In this document: one piece after another, positions 1 through 7,063 of the stretch | How positions within the stretch are numbered: the first letter of the stretch is position 1 | How the letters are laid out: every line of letters starts with the position of its first letter | Source of the DNA: Candidatus Sordicultor aquaticus | Lineage (GTDB): Bacteria; Atribacterota; Atribacteria; Atribacterales; Caldatribacteriaceae | Assembly (NCBI GenBank): GCA_018056825.1 | Contig: JAGPEW010000020.1 | Location: 1-8,881 of the forward strand | Direction of reading: 5' to 3' | DNA length: 8,881 nucleotides | Notes under the pieces: model-generated | The model's input: only the letters and a program-made list of their open reading frames with translations | Database searches by the model: none | What the model was told of the DNA's origin: nothing | Program-made: the position numbers and the translations under genes

Positions 1-323
1 ACTTAGATATTCTTCTCATCGTGATTTTAGGGATAACCTTGGACTTTGTATTTTTCCCCCCCTGGGGAACTTATCTTTTTGTTTTATCGGGATTAGCTTT
101 ATTTACTTATAGTTGGGTAAATTTTTTTTCTACCACCTTTGTTTCCCTCTTAACTATTTTCTTTTGTTTCCCTTTGGTAGAGCTAATTTTAGTGGAGATA
201 GTAGCAGCTCTGGAAGGAACTACTTTGCCTTTTGTTCCTCTTTTAGGAGTTAAATTACTGAGCATTCCTCTTAACATTTTTTTGTTTTACTGGTGGCAAA
301 AGAGAGAAATAAATCGAGGTTAA
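1..323 (+). CDS. mreD: Rod shape-determining protein MreD, C-terminal part (5' end outside window)
   Basis: Integral membrane component of the rod complex, which links cytoplasmic MreB and periplasmic MreC to the wall-building enzymes. The frame is open to the window edge, so 106 residues are visible. The family is usually about 160 residues, so roughly the first third is missing; the GTG at 21 is therefore more likely an internal valine than the start. The visible part is almost entirely hydrophobic, with about four membrane segments and a short basic tail (KREINRG). It contains the family-like stretch GITLDF followed by PPWGTYLF, matching the usual pattern of a Gly/Asp-containing helix followed by P-x-G. 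The stop lies three bases before mrdA, the expected next gene of an mre/mrd operon. The identification rests on membrane topology, that motif and context; MreD sequences diverge widely, so context carries much of the weight. Confidence 0.85.
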   Translation, partial: LDILLIVILGITLDFVFFPPWGTYLFVLSGLALFTYSWVNFFSTTFVSLLTIFFCFPLVELILVEIVAALEGTTLPFVPLLGVKLLSIPLNIFLFYWWQKREINRG

Positions 324-326
324 ATT

Positions 327-2087
327 ATGTGGAATGATGAAATGCAGGAGCGGGTAAACCAAAGAATTACTTATATTTCTCGCTTATTTTTGGTTATAAT
401 CATAGTTCTATCTTTACGGTTCTGGTATCTCAGCATTTTGCAAGGGGATTGGTATAAGCAAAAATCAGAGCAAAATCGGGTAAGAATTATATCTCTACCT
501 CCTATTCGAGGTAGCATTTATGATTGTAACAATCAGGTATTAGCTGAAGATGTTCCTTGTTTTCGTCTGGTTTGGGAAAAAGGAGGAGCAAAAGTAGGGT
601 TAGAAGAAATAGAAAAAAGGGTAGAGGAAGTTTTAAAGAAAGACCTTATTTCCCCTTTTTCAGAAAGAGGAGGGGGAGAAATAATATTAGTTGACCCTTT
701 GAGCCTAGAAGAGGTGATTAAAATAGAGGAGGCCCAAAATGACTTACCGGGGGTGATGATAGAAAGTTATCCGATTCGCCATTATCCGGAAGGAAAACCA
801 TTTGCCAATGTGGTAGGTTATGTAGGAAAGATAAATGCTCAGGAATTAGAATCGTTACACTCTGAGGGTTATGAAATGGAAGATAGGATAGGAAAGGTAG
901 GAGTAGAACGGGAGTATGAATCTATCCTTCGAGGGGAAAAGGGATACCGGAGAATAGAAGTCAACGCTTTAGGAGAAGTGGTGGGGGTTTTAGATTATCG
1001 TTCTCCCTATTTCGAGAACTCGATAGTATTGACTTTAGACCGCGAACTCCAGAAATATAGCTATGAATTGTTAGGGGATAAAAATGGAGTAATTATAGTG
1101 GGAAATCCTTATACTGGGGAGCTTTTAGCTCTGGTAAGTAAACCGAGCTTTGACCCTCAACTATTGAGTCAAGGAATGACTTCTGAAGAGTGGAATACTT
1201 TAGTTCAAGATCAGAATAGGCCTCTTACTAATCGTCCTCTTCAGGCTCTTTATCCTCCTGGTTCTCTGTTTAAGTTGGTGATAGCTACTGGAGCTTTAGA
1301 AGAAGGAATTACCGATGAAAATAGGAAAATTTTCTGTCCTGGTTTTTTGGATTATAATGAGTGGCGCTATCCTTGCTGGAGAAGAGGAGGCCATGGATCA
1401 GTGGGTATAGAAGAAGCTATTGCTCAATCTTGTAATGTCACTTTTTATACTGTAGGTTTAGAGTTGGGACCTAGTAAAATTATAAACTGGGCTAATAAGT
1501 TAGGAGTGGGTCAACCTTCGGGTATAGATTTACCAGGAGAAGAAACCGCTTTTTTGCCTACTCCAGAATGGAAGAAGAAGCAGCTTAAAGAGATGTGGTA
1601 TCCTGGTGACACCATCAATTTGTCCATCGGACAAGGGTATCTTTTAGTTACACCTCTTGAGATGTATCGGGTAGTCAGTAACATTGCTACTCGAGGGGAA
1701 GTTTATAAGCCTCATGTGGTTAAAAAAATATTAAGCAGTGAAGGAGAAGTAATTAGAGAAATTACTCCAGTTCGACAAGATAAAATAGAATTGAAAGATA
1801 GCACCTGGAAGACTCTTATTCGAGGTATGGAAAAAGTGGTAAGTAAAGGAACTGGTCAAGTTTGTCGAGCTTTACCGGTTGAGCTGGCGGCCAAAACTGG
1901 TACAGCTCAAAATCCTCAAGGAAAAGACCATTCCTGGTTTGCCGGATTTTTCCCTTCTTCTCATCCCCAGCTGGTTTTTCTGGTATTGATAGAGCACGGA
2001 GGAGATGGAAGTGGTGAAGCAGCGCAGGCAGCTAAAAAGTTAGTTGAATGGTGGATAGAAAATCGAGGCGCAAAAAATGGAAAGTAA
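327..2087 (+). CDS. mrdA: Penicillin-binding protein 2 (elongasome DD-transpeptidase)
   Basis: Class B PBP that crosslinks peptidoglycan during cell elongation, working with RodA. It has 586 residues, within the normal range. Visible parts are a short cytoplasmic N-terminus, one membrane anchor (about residues 18-38), a pedestal domain starting at the RGSIYD motif (61-66), and a C-terminal transpeptidase domain (about 245-575). All three catalytic motifs are present: SLFK with nucleophile Ser313 and Lys316, SCN at 368-370, and KTG at 523-525. Cys337, Cys350, His356 and Cys369 fall where a PBP2 zinc site is known (see findings). The usual Arg after RGxIYD is Cys67, and the following Asn-Gly is Asn-Asn. 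The ATG start is preceded by GAGGT at 316-320, six bases away. The gene follows mreD by three bases and overlaps rodA by 11 bases. PBP3/FtsI is the alternative, but the mreD and rodA neighbours and the metal-site region favour PBP2. Confidence 0.97.
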   Translation: MWNDEMQERVNQRITYISRLFLVIIIVLSLRFWYLSILQGDWYKQKSEQNRVRIISLPPIRGSIYDCNNQVLAEDVPCFRLVWEKGGAKVGLEEIEKRVEEVLKKDLISPFSERGGGEIILVDPLSLEEVIKIEEAQNDLPGVMIESYPIRHYPEGKPFANVVGYVGKINAQELESLHSEGYEMEDRIGKVGVEREYESILRGEKGYRRIEVNALGEVVGVLDYRSPYFENSIVLTLDRELQKYSYELLGDKNGVIIVGNPYTGELLALVSKPSFDPQLLSQGMTSEEWNTLVQDQNRPLTNRPLQALYPPGSLFKLVIATGALEEGITDENRKIFCPGFLDYNEWRYPCWRRGGHGSVGIEEAIAQSCNVTFYTVGLELGPSKIINWANKLGVGQPSGIDLPGEETAFLPTPEWKKKQLKEMWYPGDTINLSIGQGYLLVTPLEMYRVVSNIATRGEVYKPHVVKKILSSEGEVIREITPVRQDKIELKDSTWKTLIRGMEKVVSKGTGQVCRALPVELAAKTGTAQNPQGKDHSWFAGFFPSSHPQLVFLVLIEHGGDGSGEAAQAAKKLVEWWIENRGAKNGK

Positions 2088-3165
2088 AGCTATAGTTTTG
2101 ATCCTCGTTGCTTTATCTCTTACTGGGATATTGGCAGTTTATAGTGTCGATCCCCTGCGGGGAGAGAAATGGGGAGAAAGTTTATTTAGTAGACAAATTA
2201 TCTGGAACTTGGTGGGCTGGGTGGCTTTTATTTTTTTAAGTCAGATAGACTACCATCAATGGGTAAAAAGAGGGTGGCTCTGGTATTTCTTGATGATTTT
2301 ATTTCTAGGTGCCGTTTTGGTTTTTGGAAAAGGAGATGAAGCAGGTTCTCGGCGATGGCTTTTTTCTCAGTCGGTGCAACCATCTGAAGGAGCAAAAATT
2401 CTCCTGGTTTTATTTTTAACTCATTACTTTTCAGAGCAAAGGGAAAATTTCGATTTTTGGCCTCTTCTCTTTAAAAGTGGCATACTTTCTCTCCTTCCCT
2501 TGGTGCTGGTTTTTGAAGAACCAGACTTAGGTTCTTCCCTGGTTTTATTAGTTATCTGGTTGGGAGCGCTTTTGGTTTGTGGCTTTAGTGCCCGAAAATG
2601 GGCAGTGATAGGAGGGGTAGGAGGAGGGCTTTTACCTCTTTCCTGGTTTGTCTTGGAAGATTATCAGAAAGATAGGTTACTATCTTTTATTGATCCCGAG
2701 AAAGACCCATTGGGTAGCGGATATCATATTTTGCAGTCTAAAATCGCCATCGGAGCAGGGGGGTTTACTGGGCAAGGCTGGCTTTCTGGCACCCAGAGTC
2801 AACTTTATTTTTTACCTGCGCGGCATACCGATTTCATTTTTGCTTCTTGGTGTGAACAGATGGGTTTTTTGGGGGGAATGTTAATCATAGTTTTATTAGG
2901 GGTTTTATCTTATCTTTTTTTGGTGGTCGCTCTTCGCTCTTCTGATTTGGAAGGGAAGATTTTAGCTTCTCTTCTAGCTATAAGTTTACTTTTCCAATGG
3001 GCAGTGAATATAGGGATGAATTTGGGGATTATGCCAGTTACTGGGATTGCCTTACCTTTTATAAGTTATGGAGGAAGCTCGTTAGTAGCGAATCTAGCTT
3101 CAGCTGGTCTGGTTTATAATGTCAGTAAAAGTGGAGGTAAAGAAAGTTGGAAAAAGTGGATTTAG
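2077..3165 (+). CDS. rodA: RodA, SEDS-family peptidoglycan glycosyltransferase
   Basis: Multi-pass membrane enzyme that polymerises lipid II into glycan strands during elongation; PBP2 is its partner. It has 362 residues, normal for RodA, with about ten hydrophobic segments. SEDS landmarks are GSRRWL (90-95), QPSE (101-104), EPDLGSSL (148-155), the extracellular loop DPLGSGYH (210-217), and PARHTDFIF (247-255). Asp252 in that last motif aligns with Asp262 of E. coli RodA, the essential residue. The C-terminal family signature spans 311-335, from NIGMN to ISYGGSS. RodA is preferred over FtsW because it directly follows PBP2 and carries the RodA-like GTQSQLYFLP stretch. The ATG lies inside the end of mrdA with GAGG just upstream (2065-2068), which suggests translational coupling. 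Its own 3' end contains the Shine-Dalgarno and TTG start of the next gene. Confidence 0.96.
   Translation: MESKAIVLILVALSLTGILAVYSVDPLRGEKWGESLFSRQIIWNLVGWVAFIFLSQIDYHQWVKRGWLWYFLMILFLGAVLVFGKGDEAGSRRWLFSQSVQPSEGAKILLVLFLTHYFSEQRENFDFWPLLFKSGILSLLPLVLVFEEPDLGSSLVLLVIWLGALLVCGFSARKWAVIGGVGGGLLPLSWFVLEDYQKDRLLSFIDPEKDPLGSGYHILQSKIAIGAGGFTGQGWLSGTQSQLYFLPARHTDFIFASWCEQMGFLGGMLIIVLLGVLSYLFLVVALRSSDLEGKILASLLAISLLFQWAVNIGMNLGIMPVTGIALPFISYGGSSLVANLASAGLVYNVSKSGGKESWKKWI
3133..3149 (+). promoter_or_regulatory. Shine-Dalgarno GGAGGT and TTG start inside the rodA 3' end
   Basis: GGAGGT at 3133-3138 lies eight bases before TTG at 3147. This decides the start of the radical SAM gene: the next in-frame candidate, GTG at 3156, would be too far from it. 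Because the site lies within the rodA coding sequence, ribosomes finishing rodA could restart here. Confidence 0.8.
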
Positions 3166-4937
3166 GGAAAGCTTTGTCTAGGAAGGAGATACTCTCCGTT
3201 AGCAAGCCGGCACGCTACATGGGAAAAGAGTGGAACATGATTTCGGGACGAGAAGAAGCTGAAATATCTGTAGTTTTAGCTTTCCCTGACCTTTATGAAA
3301 TAGGAATGTCTCACCTGGGGTTGAAAATTCTTTACCACATTCTTAACTCTCTTCCTGGAGTTAGAGCGGAAAGAGCTTTTGTTCCCTGGCCCGATATGGG
3401 AAGGATGATGAAAGAAAAAAACATTCCTCTTTATTCTTTAGAGAATAAGATTCCTCTTCGTGATTTTGAAGTGATAGGAATAAGTCTCCAACACGAGCTA
3501 AATTATACTAATGTCTTGTATCTTCTCGATTTAGCTGGTATTCCTCTGCGGAGTGAGGAACGAGGGGAAGACTTTCCTTTAGTTTTAGGAGGAGGACCTT
3601 GTGTTTTTAACCCTGAACCTATATCTTCCTTTTTTGATGTTTTTTTGCTCGGAGAAGGAGAAGAAGCCCTGGTAGAAATAGTAGAAGTATTGAAAGCTAT
3701 GAAGAACGAGGGGCGAGAGAAGGTTTTAGCGGAGTTATCTAAAATAGAAGGTTGTTATGTTCCTTCTCTTTATTCTGTTTCTTATTATCCTGATGGGAAA
3801 ATAAAAAACATTTCTCCTTCTCGAGTGGTGAAGAAAAGATGGGTGAAAGACCTCGATAGTGCTTCTTATCCTCAAAAAATTATAGTTCCTTACCTTAATA
3901 TTGTTCATGACCGGATTCCTTTAGAGATAGCTCGGGGTTGCACTCGAGGCTGCCGCTTCTGTCAGGCAGGGATGATTTATCGTCCTCACCGAGAGCGCTC
4001 TCCAGAAAAAGTGATAGAATTAGCAGAGAAATTGGTAAGAAGTACTGGTTATGAAGAGATTTCCCTTCTTTCCCTGAGTAGCACTGACTATTCCAATATT
4101 GAATATCTGGTTAAGGAGTTATCTTCTAGGTTAAGTAACGAGAAGGTGAACATTTCTCTTCCTTCCCTGCGGATGGATGCTTTTTCTGTGGAGGTAGCCC
4201 GGTCTTTGCAGGAAGTGCGGCGCAGTGGATTAACTTTTGCTCCTGAGGCGGGTAGTGAAAGATTGCGACGAGTGATAAATAAAAATTTGACTGATGAAGA
4301 TATCTTTCAGACGATAGAAAAAACTTTTTCCTGGGGATGGAAGGAAGTGAAGCTCTACTTTATGATTGGTCTTCCGGGGGAAAGAGAAGAAGACATAAGA
4401 GGTATGGCTGATTTGGTGAAAGAAATTTTACGCCGGGGAAAGAAAAAAGGAGTGCATCTTGGTATTTCTGCCTTTATTCCTAAGTCTCATACTCCCTTTC
4501 AGTGGGTGAAACAGGAAGAAATAGAATCCCTGAATGAGAAGATGAATATCCTTCATTCTCTTCTTCATCCTTTAGGTCGTCGGGTTCGTTATAATTGGTC
4601 AGATTTTGAGGTGAACTTGATAGAAGGAGTGTTAAGTCGAGGAGACCGGAGAGTTTCTTCAGTTATTGAGCGAGTATATCGAAAAGGAGGAATGATGGAT
4701 AACTGGAGAGAATTTTTTTCTCTTAAGCGATGGCAAGAGGGATTTGCAGAAGAGGGGCTGAATATGGATTTTTACACTCACCGGGAACGAGGAAAAGAAG
4801 AAATTTTTCCCTGGGAACATCTTTCTTCAGGAGTGAGTAAAGATTTTCTATGGAGAGAATATCAATTATCTCAAGAAGAAAAAATAACTTTTCCCTGCCG
4901 GGAAGGAGAAAATTGCTATAATTGTGGGGTTTGCTAA
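3147..4937 (+). CDS. B12-binding-type radical SAM protein, TIGR03960 family
   Basis: Predicted cytoplasmic iron-sulfur enzyme using S-adenosylmethionine radical chemistry; the substrate is unknown. It has 596 residues. The N-terminal part (about 35-200) looks like the family's cobalamin-binding-type domain, with FPDLYEIGMSHLGLK (46-60) and LGGGPCVFNPEP (147-158), but shows no DxHxxG cobalamin motif. The radical SAM core (about 250-460) carries CTRGCRFC, with cluster ligands Cys265, Cys269 and Cys272. PEAGSERLRR (366-375) and MIGLPGE (406-412) follow, as in MiaB-like and YgiQ-like relatives. The C-terminus ends in a cysteine cluster (584, 590, 593, 596) that may hold a second metal. The start is TTG, chosen because GGAGGT lies eight bases upstream within rodA. 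The gene overlaps rodA by 19 bases and stops one base before the partner gene. Family assignment is firm; the function is not known and is not guessed here. Confidence 0.93.
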   Translation: MEKVDLGKALSRKEILSVSKPARYMGKEWNMISGREEAEISVVLAFPDLYEIGMSHLGLKILYHILNSLPGVRAERAFVPWPDMGRMMKEKNIPLYSLENKIPLRDFEVIGISLQHELNYTNVLYLLDLAGIPLRSEERGEDFPLVLGGGPCVFNPEPISSFFDVFLLGEGEEALVEIVEVLKAMKNEGREKVLAELSKIEGCYVPSLYSVSYYPDGKIKNISPSRVVKKRWVKDLDSASYPQKIIVPYLNIVHDRIPLEIARGCTRGCRFCQAGMIYRPHRERSPEKVIELAEKLVRSTGYEEISLLSLSSTDYSNIEYLVKELSSRLSNEKVNISLPSLRMDAFSVEVARSLQEVRRSGLTFAPEAGSERLRRVINKNLTDEDIFQTIEKTFSWGWKEVKLYFMIGLPGEREEDIRGMADLVKEILRRGKKKGVHLGISAFIPKSHTPFQWVKQEEIESLNEKMNILHSLLHPLGRRVRYNWSDFEVNLIEGVLSRGDRRVSSVIERVYRKGGMMDNWREFFSLKRWQEGFAEEGLNMDFYTHRERGKEEIFPWEHLSSGVSKDFLWREYQLSQEEKITFPCREGENCYNCGVC

Positions 4938-4938
4938 T

Positions 4939-5511
4939 ATGGATAGATTTCGTTATCGAGTGAAACATCAAAAGATGGCTCCTTTTCATCTTATTTCTCA
5001 GTTGGATTTGAGCCGTCTATGGAGCAGAGCTTTTCGTCGAGCTGAGCTTCCCGTTGCTTATTCTCAGGGTTTTAATCCTCGTCCTCTTCTTTCTTTTGGT
5101 CCGGCGCTGCCCTTGGGGGTGGAGAGTAGAGCAGAATATTGGGATGTTTCTCTTTCTCGGGAATTATCGCCGCAAGAGTTATTGGATGCTCTAAACAAAG
5201 AAGTATTTTCTGAGTTAAAAATTGAAGAGGTAAACCCTATTCCTCTATCTTTCCCTTCTATTAACCAGTCTATTAAGGGAGTGCGCTACTCTTATTATTT
5301 TTCTCCTTCGGTGAAAAAGATAGCCTCCCCCTTACCTACTGAAGAAGGGATAGAGAAAGAAAAAGAAGAAATGGTTGGGGAATTTTTAGTGGTGTTATTC
5401 CTTTTTAAAAAGGAAAAAATATTATATAGCGCTGGAGAGTGGGCAAAAGTATTAGAAGAGAAGTGGAGCGAAGACCCTGCCAGGATAGTTAAGGAAGAGG
5501 TTTTATGGTAG
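4939..5511 (+). CDS. Radical SAM-linked protein, TIGR03936/DUF2344 family
   Basis: Small soluble protein of 190 residues, of a family that occurs beside or fused to TIGR03960 radical SAM proteins; its biochemical role is unknown. Family features are an N-terminal YRVKHQKMAPFHLISQLDL stretch (6-24), then RAFRRAELPVAYSQGFNPRP (30-49) and SFGPALPLGVES (52-63). The C-terminal half is more divergent and Lys/Glu-rich, and ends at KEEVLW, where I recall relatives carrying a few more residues. I chose the ATG one base after the previous stop because the family begins at about this point. The in-frame GTG at 4924 would add five residues from inside the upstream gene. A GGGG run at 4926-4929 is a reasonable ribosome site for the ATG. 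The near-touching arrangement with the radical SAM gene implies coupled expression and probably a joint function. Confidence 0.9.
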   Translation: MDRFRYRVKHQKMAPFHLISQLDLSRLWSRAFRRAELPVAYSQGFNPRPLLSFGPALPLGVESRAEYWDVSLSRELSPQELLDALNKEVFSELKIEEVNPIPLSFPSINQSIKGVRYSYYFSPSVKKIASPLPTEEGIEKEKEEMVGEFLVVLFLFKKEKILYSAGEWAKVLEEKWSEDPARIVKEEVLW

Positions 5512-5514
5512 AAC

Positions 5515-5530
5515 GGAGGTTAGATAGTTG
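5515..5530 (+). promoter_or_regulatory. Shine-Dalgarno GGAGGT and TTG start of rng
   Basis: GGAGGT at 5515-5520 lies seven bases before TTG at 5528, in the 16-base gap after the previous stop. The spacing is close to ideal and fixes the RNase G start at a non-ATG codon. Confidence 0.82.
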
Positions 5531-7009
5531 AAGAAAGAAATTGTGATTGATATGTCGGAGATAGAGACTCGAGCGGCTCTCTTAGAGGAGGGAAAAGTGG
5601 TGGAGTTTTTTTTCGACCGAGCCACTCAGTCTCGCTTGGTCGGTAACATTTTTAAAGGAGTGGTAGAAAATGTCCTCCCTGGTATTCAATCCGCTTTTGT
5701 AAATATTGGTTTAGATAAGAATGCTTTTCTTTTTATCGGTGATGTGCTTTTAGATGATAAAAATAAAGTGCCCAAAGTGGAAGAGCTGGTGCATCCTGGT
5801 GATGAGATAGTGGTACAGGTAACTAAAGAACCTATGGGTACTAAAGGAGCACGGGCGAGCACTAAAATTTCCTTACCCGGTAGATATGTGGTTTTAATGC
5901 CCGGTATAGATACGGTGGGAGTTTCTCACCGAGTAGGCTCGGCAGAAGAGCGAGAGAGATTGAAAAAGGTGTTGGAGAGATTGAGACCTTCCGGTATAGG
6001 GGTAATAGCCCGGACGGCAGCAGAGGGGAGAAAACCAGAGGAATTGAAAGAGGATATAGATAACCTGCTTCGGTTGTGGGATAGGATTTTGAAAAAAGCT
6101 GAGATCATGTCTCCTCCTTGTGCTCTTTACGAAGAAGCCAGTCTCGTCTATACTTTAGTTCGGGATGTGATGGATGAGGAAGTAGAAACGGTGTGGATTA
6201 ATTCCTTTTTTGGTTATCAGAAGCTCAAAGATTTTGTAGATTCTATTGCTCCTTCTTTGAGCAATCGGGTTAAACTTTTTGAAAGTCGAGAGAACATATT
6301 TGAGCATTTTGGTCTTAATCGAGAAATTGAGAAAGCTCTAAGTAGAAGAGTATGGTTAAAGAGTGGAGGATATCTGGTTTTTGACCGTACTGAAGCTATG
6401 ACCGTTATAGATGTAAATACCGGCAAATTCGTGGGGAAAGGCAATTTGCAGGAAACCATTTTTAAAACTAATATGGAAGCAGCGGAAGAACTTGCTCGTC
6501 AGGTGAGGTTGCGAGATATAGGAGGTATAATTCTGGTTGATTTTATTGATATGGAGAAAAAAGAGCACCGCCGGCAAGTGGTGAGAAAATTAGAGGAAGT
6601 GTTATTGAAAGATAGAAGCCGCTGTACGGTAGTAGAAATGAGTGAATTAGGGTTAGTAGAGATGACCAGAAAAAGGTTGAGAAAAGAGATAGATTCTTTT
6701 TTGCGAGAACCTTGTTCTTTTTGTGAAGGAGAGGGAAAAATATTGTCTTTAGAAACTATAGCCGTTAACTTCTTGCGTAAGTTAGAGGAGATATGTAATA
6801 ATACTACTTCCTCTACGGTAGCATTTTCGGTGGGAGAAGAATTGGGAGCATATCTCCAGGGAGAAGGGCAAAAATTTCTGGACAATTTAAAAAAACTGTA
6901 CGGTAAGGAAATATTGTGGAAAGTGGACTCTTCTCTTCCTCCTCGCCGGTATAATATCATTGGAGTGGGTAGTGAAGAAGTCCGAGAAAAGATGGAAAAA
7001 GTTATTTGA
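5528..7009 (+). CDS. rng: Ribonuclease G/E family endoribonuclease
   Basis: Endoribonuclease cutting single-stranded RNA in rRNA maturation and mRNA decay, in the cytoplasm. It has 493 residues, matching RNase G length; there is no long RNase E-type scaffold tail. The S1 domain covers about 36-115 (GNIFKGVVENVLPGIQSAFV at 39-58). Arg162 and Thr163 in IARTAAEG match the 5'-phosphate sensor residues (E. coli Arg169/Thr170). The DNase I-like catalytic domain has Asp295 in TVIDVNTG and Asp338 in ILVDFIDM. Their 43-residue spacing equals that of E. coli Asp303/Asp346. The Zn-link is CSFC (Cys396, Cys399), followed by a small C-terminal domain. The TTG start is chosen because GGAGGT lies seven bases upstream and the sequence begins KKEIVIDMS, as relatives do. 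It follows the radical SAM pair by 16 bases, an arrangement shared with many genomes. The stop codon overlaps a candidate promoter for rplU. Confidence 0.97.
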   Translation: MKKEIVIDMSEIETRAALLEEGKVVEFFFDRATQSRLVGNIFKGVVENVLPGIQSAFVNIGLDKNAFLFIGDVLLDDKNKVPKVEELVHPGDEIVVQVTKEPMGTKGARASTKISLPGRYVVLMPGIDTVGVSHRVGSAEERERLKKVLERLRPSGIGVIARTAAEGRKPEELKEDIDNLLRLWDRILKKAEIMSPPCALYEEASLVYTLVRDVMDEEVETVWINSFFGYQKLKDFVDSIAPSLSNRVKLFESRENIFEHFGLNREIEKALSRRVWLKSGGYLVFDRTEAMTVIDVNTGKFVGKGNLQETIFKTNMEAAEELARQVRLRDIGGIILVDFIDMEKKEHRRQVVRKLEEVLLKDRSRCTVVEMSELGLVEMTRKRLRKEIDSFLREPCSFCEGEGKILSLETIAVNFLRKLEEICNNTTSSTVAFSVGEELGAYLQGEGQKFLDNLKKLYGKEILWKVDSSLPPRRYNIIGVGSEEVREKMEKVI

Positions 7010-7035
7010 CTAAATTCTGGTTTCTGTGGTAAATT
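7006..7035 (+). promoter_or_regulatory. Candidate sigma-70-type promoter for rplU-rpmA-obg
   Basis: A -35 hexamer TTGACT (7006-7011) overlaps the rng stop codon. After 18 bases comes the -10 hexamer TAAATT (7030-7035), preceded by TGG, which is an extended -10 TGn element. The -35 matches five of six consensus bases and the -10 four of six. Transcription would begin near 7042, giving a leader of about 20 bases before the rplU ATG. The sequence match is good, but activity is inferred. Read-through from rng is also possible, since no clear terminator separates them. Confidence 0.5.
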
Positions 7036-7042
7036 CTTTACC
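7028..7042. repeat. Perfect 6-bp inverted repeat over the -10 region upstream of rplU
   Basis: GGTAAA-TTC-TTTACC is a perfect inverted repeat with a three-base centre, covering the predicted -10 element and ending at the predicted transcription start. It could be an operator, or a short hairpin if transcribed by read-through. The stem is short and AT-rich, and no T run follows, so it is unlikely to be a terminator. In a sequence of this composition it could also be chance. Confidence 0.4.
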
Positions 7043-7063
7043 GTTCTTTAGGGGGTGAAATTC

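Noticed and set aside
21..23. GTG at 21 as a true start of a 100-residue MreD
   Set aside because: The frame stays open and hydrophobic upstream to the window edge, no ribosome site precedes the GTG, and MreD proteins are normally about 160 residues.
2648..2884. Plus-strand frame of 78 codons within rodA
   Set aside because: Shifted-frame shadow of the conserved RodA region containing the essential Asp; no ribosome site or family likeness.
4924..4941. GTG at 4924 as the start of the DUF2344 gene
   Set aside because: It would add five residues not found at the N-terminus of the family; ATG at 4939, one base past the previous stop, fits better.
4723..4989. Minus-strand frame across the radical SAM/DUF2344 junction
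   Set aside because: It is antisense to two conserved coding ends and has no recognisable domain.
5398..5415. Perfect 18-bp palindrome TTCCTTTTTAAAAAGGAA in the DUF2344 gene, followed by an A run and TATTATATA
   Set aside because: It is composed of ordinary Phe/Leu/Lys/Glu codons, has no good -35 partner for the TATTAT, and does not fit a -1 slippery heptamer. It was kept as probable chance in AT-rich coding sequence.
6499..6960. Open frame of 153 codons on the minus strand inside rng
   Set aside because: It is antisense to the conserved RNase G catalytic domain, resembles no family, and has Ser/Phe/Pro-rich content expected from the complement of a purine-rich gene.
7028..7050. Possible intrinsic terminator after rng
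   Set aside because: The stem is only six pairs, mostly A-T, and no T tract follows; the same bases fit a promoter better.
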